DNA from: an uncultured Oscillibacter sp.
Lineage (GTDB): Bacteria > Bacillota > Clostridia > Oscillospirales > Oscillospiraceae
Length of the DNA stretch: 8,904 bases
Assembly (NCBI RefSeq): GCF_910579365.1
Contig: NZ_CAJTUX010000085.1
Location: forward strand, 1 to 8,904
Reading direction: 5' to 3'
Shown here: piece by piece, positions 6,785 through 8,904 of the stretch
Numbering within the stretch: position 1 is the stretch's first letter
Layout: each line of letters starts with the position of its first letter
The notes under the pieces: model-generated
Told to the model about the DNA's origin: nothing
What the model saw: the letters and a program-made list of their open reading frames with translations, nothing else
The model's database searches: none
Translations under genes and position numbers: made by a program

Positions 6785-6811
6785 AAAAGGGCCGCAGACG
6801 CGGCCCTTTTT
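6785..6811 (+). terminator. Strong intrinsic terminator after virB4
   Basis: AAAAGGGCCGC (6785-6795) pairs perfectly with GCGGCCCTTTT (6800-6810) around the four-base loop AGAC, and a further T follows at 6811. An 11-bp GC-rich stem ending in a T-run is a textbook Rho-independent terminator. The A-run on the left means it could also act on the minus strand. It lies between virB4 and the CD1108-type gene, which are otherwise expected to be co-transcribed, so it may attenuate expression of the downstream gene. Confidence 0.85.
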
Positions 6812-6819
6812 CTCGTCCG

Positions 6820-6836
6820 GGAGGTGAGCGTAAATC
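6820..6836 (+). promoter_or_regulatory. Near-perfect ribosome site with ATC start of the CD1108-type gene
   Basis: GGAGGTGA (6820-6827) is a full complement to the 16S rRNA tail. Six bases later is ATC (6834-6836), the first codon of the conserved frame after an in-frame TAA at 6831-6833. No ATG, GTG or TTG occurs in this frame until TTG 7329, far inside the protein. The GTG within the ribosome site (6824) opens a different frame that ends at 6988. Confidence 0.65.
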
Positions 6837-8904
6837 GACAAAATCAAAGAGAAAAAGCCTGGCAAAAAGGGCCTGAAGGAGCGGGCGGCGTCCGCCCCCA
6901 GGCAGCTTCTGCGCCGTGGGCTGGACGATGGAACGGAACGGCTCCATGGCCAGTTCCGGGAGGCCAGCCAGAGGGGTCAGAGGGATGATTACGGTGGCGA
7001 CCGGATTGAGGATACCGCCTGGAGCGGGGCCCGTCGGGCGGAGCGCGGCATTGAAAAGCTGCTGAAGAAGAAACGAAGCGGCAGGGACCGGGGTCCGGAG
7101 GCGGAACCTGTTTCCTTCGCCGATTTTCCGGAGGCTGAATCGCCGCCGGATACCTCCGCCACTGCCGATCCGCCCAGGCAGGGAGGCAGGAGAGAGCATG
7201 CGCGGATCAAGACCAGGGAGGCCGTTGCTGGACAGCATGAAACTCCGCAAACGACTGCCCGGCAACGGCTCCAACATCCCGCAGCTCCAGCCAATCCGGC
7301 CCAATCCGTTTCGGAAAAGCCGATTCATTTGCGGACGGACCCGCCGACAATCAAGACCAGGGAAAGTGCCCGGCAGGACGTTCGCATCCATGGGGATGCG
7401 GCTTTGCCGGATGTAAAATCTTCGGTTCCTGACAAGAGCTCGCCCCGCTCTAAAATCCAAGAGATTCGCCAGATCTTCCGCCGCAGAGCATCCCCTGCTC
7501 CCGGCCAACGCCAAGCGGACTCTAATTTACAGCCACGGCAATCGCAGCCGCTTCCTTCGCCGGAAAAGGCGGCCAAGGGAACCTCTATCCGCCAGCAGGC
7601 TCCGGCTGTCAAAACGAAGGAAGTCTGGCTCCAACATCAGGCTGTCTCCCCGGCAGAATCGCCAGCCCAGGCACACGCCCAGGGCGGGTGTGAGTTCATC
7701 CGGGAACAGGGCCGCAAGGAGGCAGTGCGGCGGATAGAGCTGCGGCGATCCAAGGCGAAGGACAATCCGATGGTTCATGCTTGCGGTGAGAAAACTGAGC
7801 TTCAAAGCGGAACCTTTGGGGAATCCCCTCGCCCTTCGATTCCTGACGTTCCTTCTTCCTCCTCGCCATCCCGGGGCTGGGGAAGCCCCGGTACCGCCAG
7901 CACTAGAGCGGAGCGGTCTGCCAAGCGGACGGCGAAAAGGGCTGCTTCCAAAGGGGAAAAGGCCGTCAAGGCGTCCAGGGTAGGAATCAAAAACTCCCGT
8001 CATGCGGTGAAGGCGGCGGACCGTTCCGCCAGGGCGGCGCAGAAGACTGCTCAGGCCACGGCGAAGGCCCCACAGCGGGCCGTAAAGGCCGCCCGTGCCA
8101 CGGCAAAGGCCGGAGCGGCCACCGCCAGGGAGGCGGCAAAGGCCAGCCTTGCGGCCATCAAAGGGGCCGTCGCGGCGGCCCAGGAGCTGATCGCCGCCCT
8201 CGCCGCTGGGGGCTGGGCCGTGGTGGCGGTGGTGCTGGTCCTCTGCATGGTGGGTCTCCTGATTGCCTCGCCCTTCGGACTGTTCTTCTCCAATGCGGAG
8301 GGGAATGGCAGCGGCATCCCCCAGGCGGTGGCCCAGATCAACGGGGAATTTACCGCCCGGATTGAGCAGATCAAGGAGGAAACGCCCCACGACATCCTCG
8401 ACCTGGACAACGACGCCGTGGCCGCAGTCCTGGATAACTGGTGCAATGTTTTGGCGGTCTACGCTGTGCGGGCCTCGGCGGACGGTGGTTCCCCCAGTGG
8501 ATTGGACGGGCTGACGGCGGAAAATCTCGCTCTCCTGCGGGAAGTCTTCTGGGACATGAATCAGATTTCCAGCTTTACGGAGACCGTGCCGAAAGGGGAA
8601 GACGAAACGGAAATTGTTCTCCATATCACCGCCGTCGTGAAAACGCCCCAGGAGATGGCGGTGGAGTACGGCTTCACCGATGAGCGGAAAGAGCTGTTGG
8701 AGGAACTGCTGAAGCCGGAATACCAAGAGCTGTTCCAGACCCTGATCGGCAGCAGCCAGGACCTCACGCTCTCCGTGGAACAAGTACAGGAAATTCTGGA
8801 CAGTCTGCCCGACGATCTCAGCGAGGAACGGCGGCAGGTCATTTTGACAGCCTATCAGCTTCTTGGGAAAGTGAATTATTTCTGGGGAGGCAAAAGCCTT
8901 GTCC
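6834..8904 (+). CDS. CD1108-family transfer protein with NlpC/P60 peptidase domain (3' end outside window)
   Basis: A single frame open from 6834 to the window end (690 codons) encodes a membrane-anchored cell-wall hydrolase expected to open peptidoglycan for the mating channel. Residues 1-30 are basic, followed by RGQRDDYGGDRIED, which I associate with this family. A Pro/Gln-rich low-complexity region with repeated IKTRE follows, then an Ala/Lys-rich helical tract (about 358-450). One membrane segment (about 461-487, WAVVAVVLVLCMVGLLIASP) is followed by an acidic extracellular linker. VNYFWGGKSLV at 680-690 is the start of the NlpC/P60 fold. The window stops before the catalytic Cys-His region. 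No standard start codon fits: ATC 6834 is indicated by the ribosome site. An ATG at 7770 with AAGGA (7758-7762) could give a shorter product. The frame is easily missed because it lacks both a normal start and a stop here. Confidence 0.88.
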   Translation, partial: MDKIKEKKPGKKGLKERAASAPRQLLRRGLDDGTERLHGQFREASQRGQRDDYGGDRIEDTAWSGARRAERGIEKLLKKKRSGRDRGPEAEPVSFADFPEAESPPDTSATADPPRQGGRREHARIKTREAVAGQHETPQTTARQRLQHPAAPANPAQSVSEKPIHLRTDPPTIKTRESARQDVRIHGDAALPDVKSSVPDKSSPRSKIQEIRQIFRRRASPAPGQRQADSNLQPRQSQPLPSPEKAAKGTSIRQQAPAVKTKEVWLQHQAVSPAESPAQAHAQGGCEFIREQGRKEAVRRIELRRSKAKDNPMVHACGEKTELQSGTFGESPRPSIPDVPSSSSPSRGWGSPGTASTRAERSAKRTAKRAASKGEKAVKASRVGIKNSRHAVKAADRSARAAQKTAQATAKAPQRAVKAARATAKAGAATAREAAKASLAAIKGAVAAAQELIAALAAGGWAVVAVVLVLCMVGLLIASPFGLFFSNAEGNGSGIPQAVAQINGEFTARIEQIKEETPHDILDLDNDAVAAVLDNWCNVLAVYAVRASADGGSPSGLDGLTAENLALLREVFWDMNQISSFTETVPKGEDETEIVLHITAVVKTPQEMAVEYGFTDERKELLEELLKPEYQELFQTLIGSSQDLTLSVEQVQEILDSLPDDLSEERRQVILTAYQLLGKVNYFWGGKSLV
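7206..7363 (+). repeat. Direct repeat encoding IKTRE in the CD1108-type protein
   Basis: The 14-base sequence ATCAAGACCAGGGA occurs at 7206-7219 and again at 7350-7363, 144 bases (48 codons) apart and in frame. Both copies encode IKTRE. A degenerate third copy, VKTKE, lies near 7606-7620. Repeated short motifs in a disordered segment may be binding sites for a partner, or traces of internal duplication. Confidence 0.6.

Noticed and set aside
6674..6988. Plus-strand frame across the virB4 end, including GTG 6824
   Set aside because: It stops at 6988 and its sequence is out of frame with the conserved CD1108-type N-terminus. The GTG is part of GGAGGTGA.
4641..7514. A 957-codon open frame on the minus strand opposite virB4
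   Set aside because: It lies opposite a clearly conserved ATPase gene and the start of the next gene, in a phase where GC-rich codon use suppresses stops. Its translation is low-complexity (many His, Gly, Val, Gln) with no domain I can see. Treated as a shadow frame.
7527..8783. A 418-codon minus-strand frame opposite the CD1108-type gene
   Set aside because: The plus-strand frame 6834-8904 has family-typical sequence, a membrane helix and the NlpC/P60 start. The opposite frame is rich in Arg, Gly and Leu with no recognisable domain.
1..8904. CRISPR arrays, tRNA or rRNA genes, insertion sequence ends, att sites
   Set aside because: No regularly spaced repeats, no cloverleaf, no transposase or integrase frame and no terminal inverted repeats were seen on either strand. 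The window is entirely inside the transfer module.

Overview
The window is an internal piece of the conjugation (type IV secretion) module of an integrative and conjugative element of the Tn1549/CTn type found in Clostridia. The gene order (VirD4 coupling ATPase, Maff2-family small membrane protein, TrbL/VirB6-like protein, DUF4313 protein, PrgI-family protein, VirB4 ATPase, CD1108-type protein leading into NlpC/P60) is the order I know from elements of Clostridioides, Faecalibacterium, Flavonifractor and relatives. The GC-rich coding sequence with strong GGAGG ribosome sites suggests a gut Oscillospiraceae/Ruminococcaceae host. That host assignment is inference, as no taxonomic marker is present.

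Layout: 1-1602 is the 3' part of virD4. 1547-1897 is a Maff2-family protein whose start overlaps virD4. 1920-2384 is an unrecognised soluble 154-residue protein, and 2384-3229 is the TrbL/VirB6-like protein. These four are tightly packed on the plus strand. A small minus-strand membrane-protein gene (3561-3226) then interrupts the series, meeting trbL tail to tail in a shared TTAA. Its 112-bp upstream region holds a large dyad and candidate divergent promoters. From 3674 the plus-strand series resumes: DUF4313 protein, PrgI-family protein (4088-4441) and VirB4 (4434-6776). A strong intrinsic terminator (6785-6811) follows, and then a CD1108/NlpC-P60 protein open from 6834 to the window end.

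The products fit together as the core of a Gram-positive conjugation machine. VirD4 delivers the relaxase-DNA complex, VirB4 powers assembly, PrgI (VirB3-like) and TrbL/VirB6-like proteins form the membrane channel, Maff2 may be a VirB2-like subunit, and the NlpC/P60 protein should open the cell wall.

The overall system is a known family, so I do not claim a new one. The unusual points are in expression. The PrgI-family gene and the CD1108 gene both lack any ATG/GTG/TTG at the expected start. Instead they show ATA and ATC, each exactly six bases after GGTGA. The VirB4 gene between them starts with TTG. The divergent antisense membrane gene, with a ribosome site inside a hairpin loop, is the other item most worth following up.
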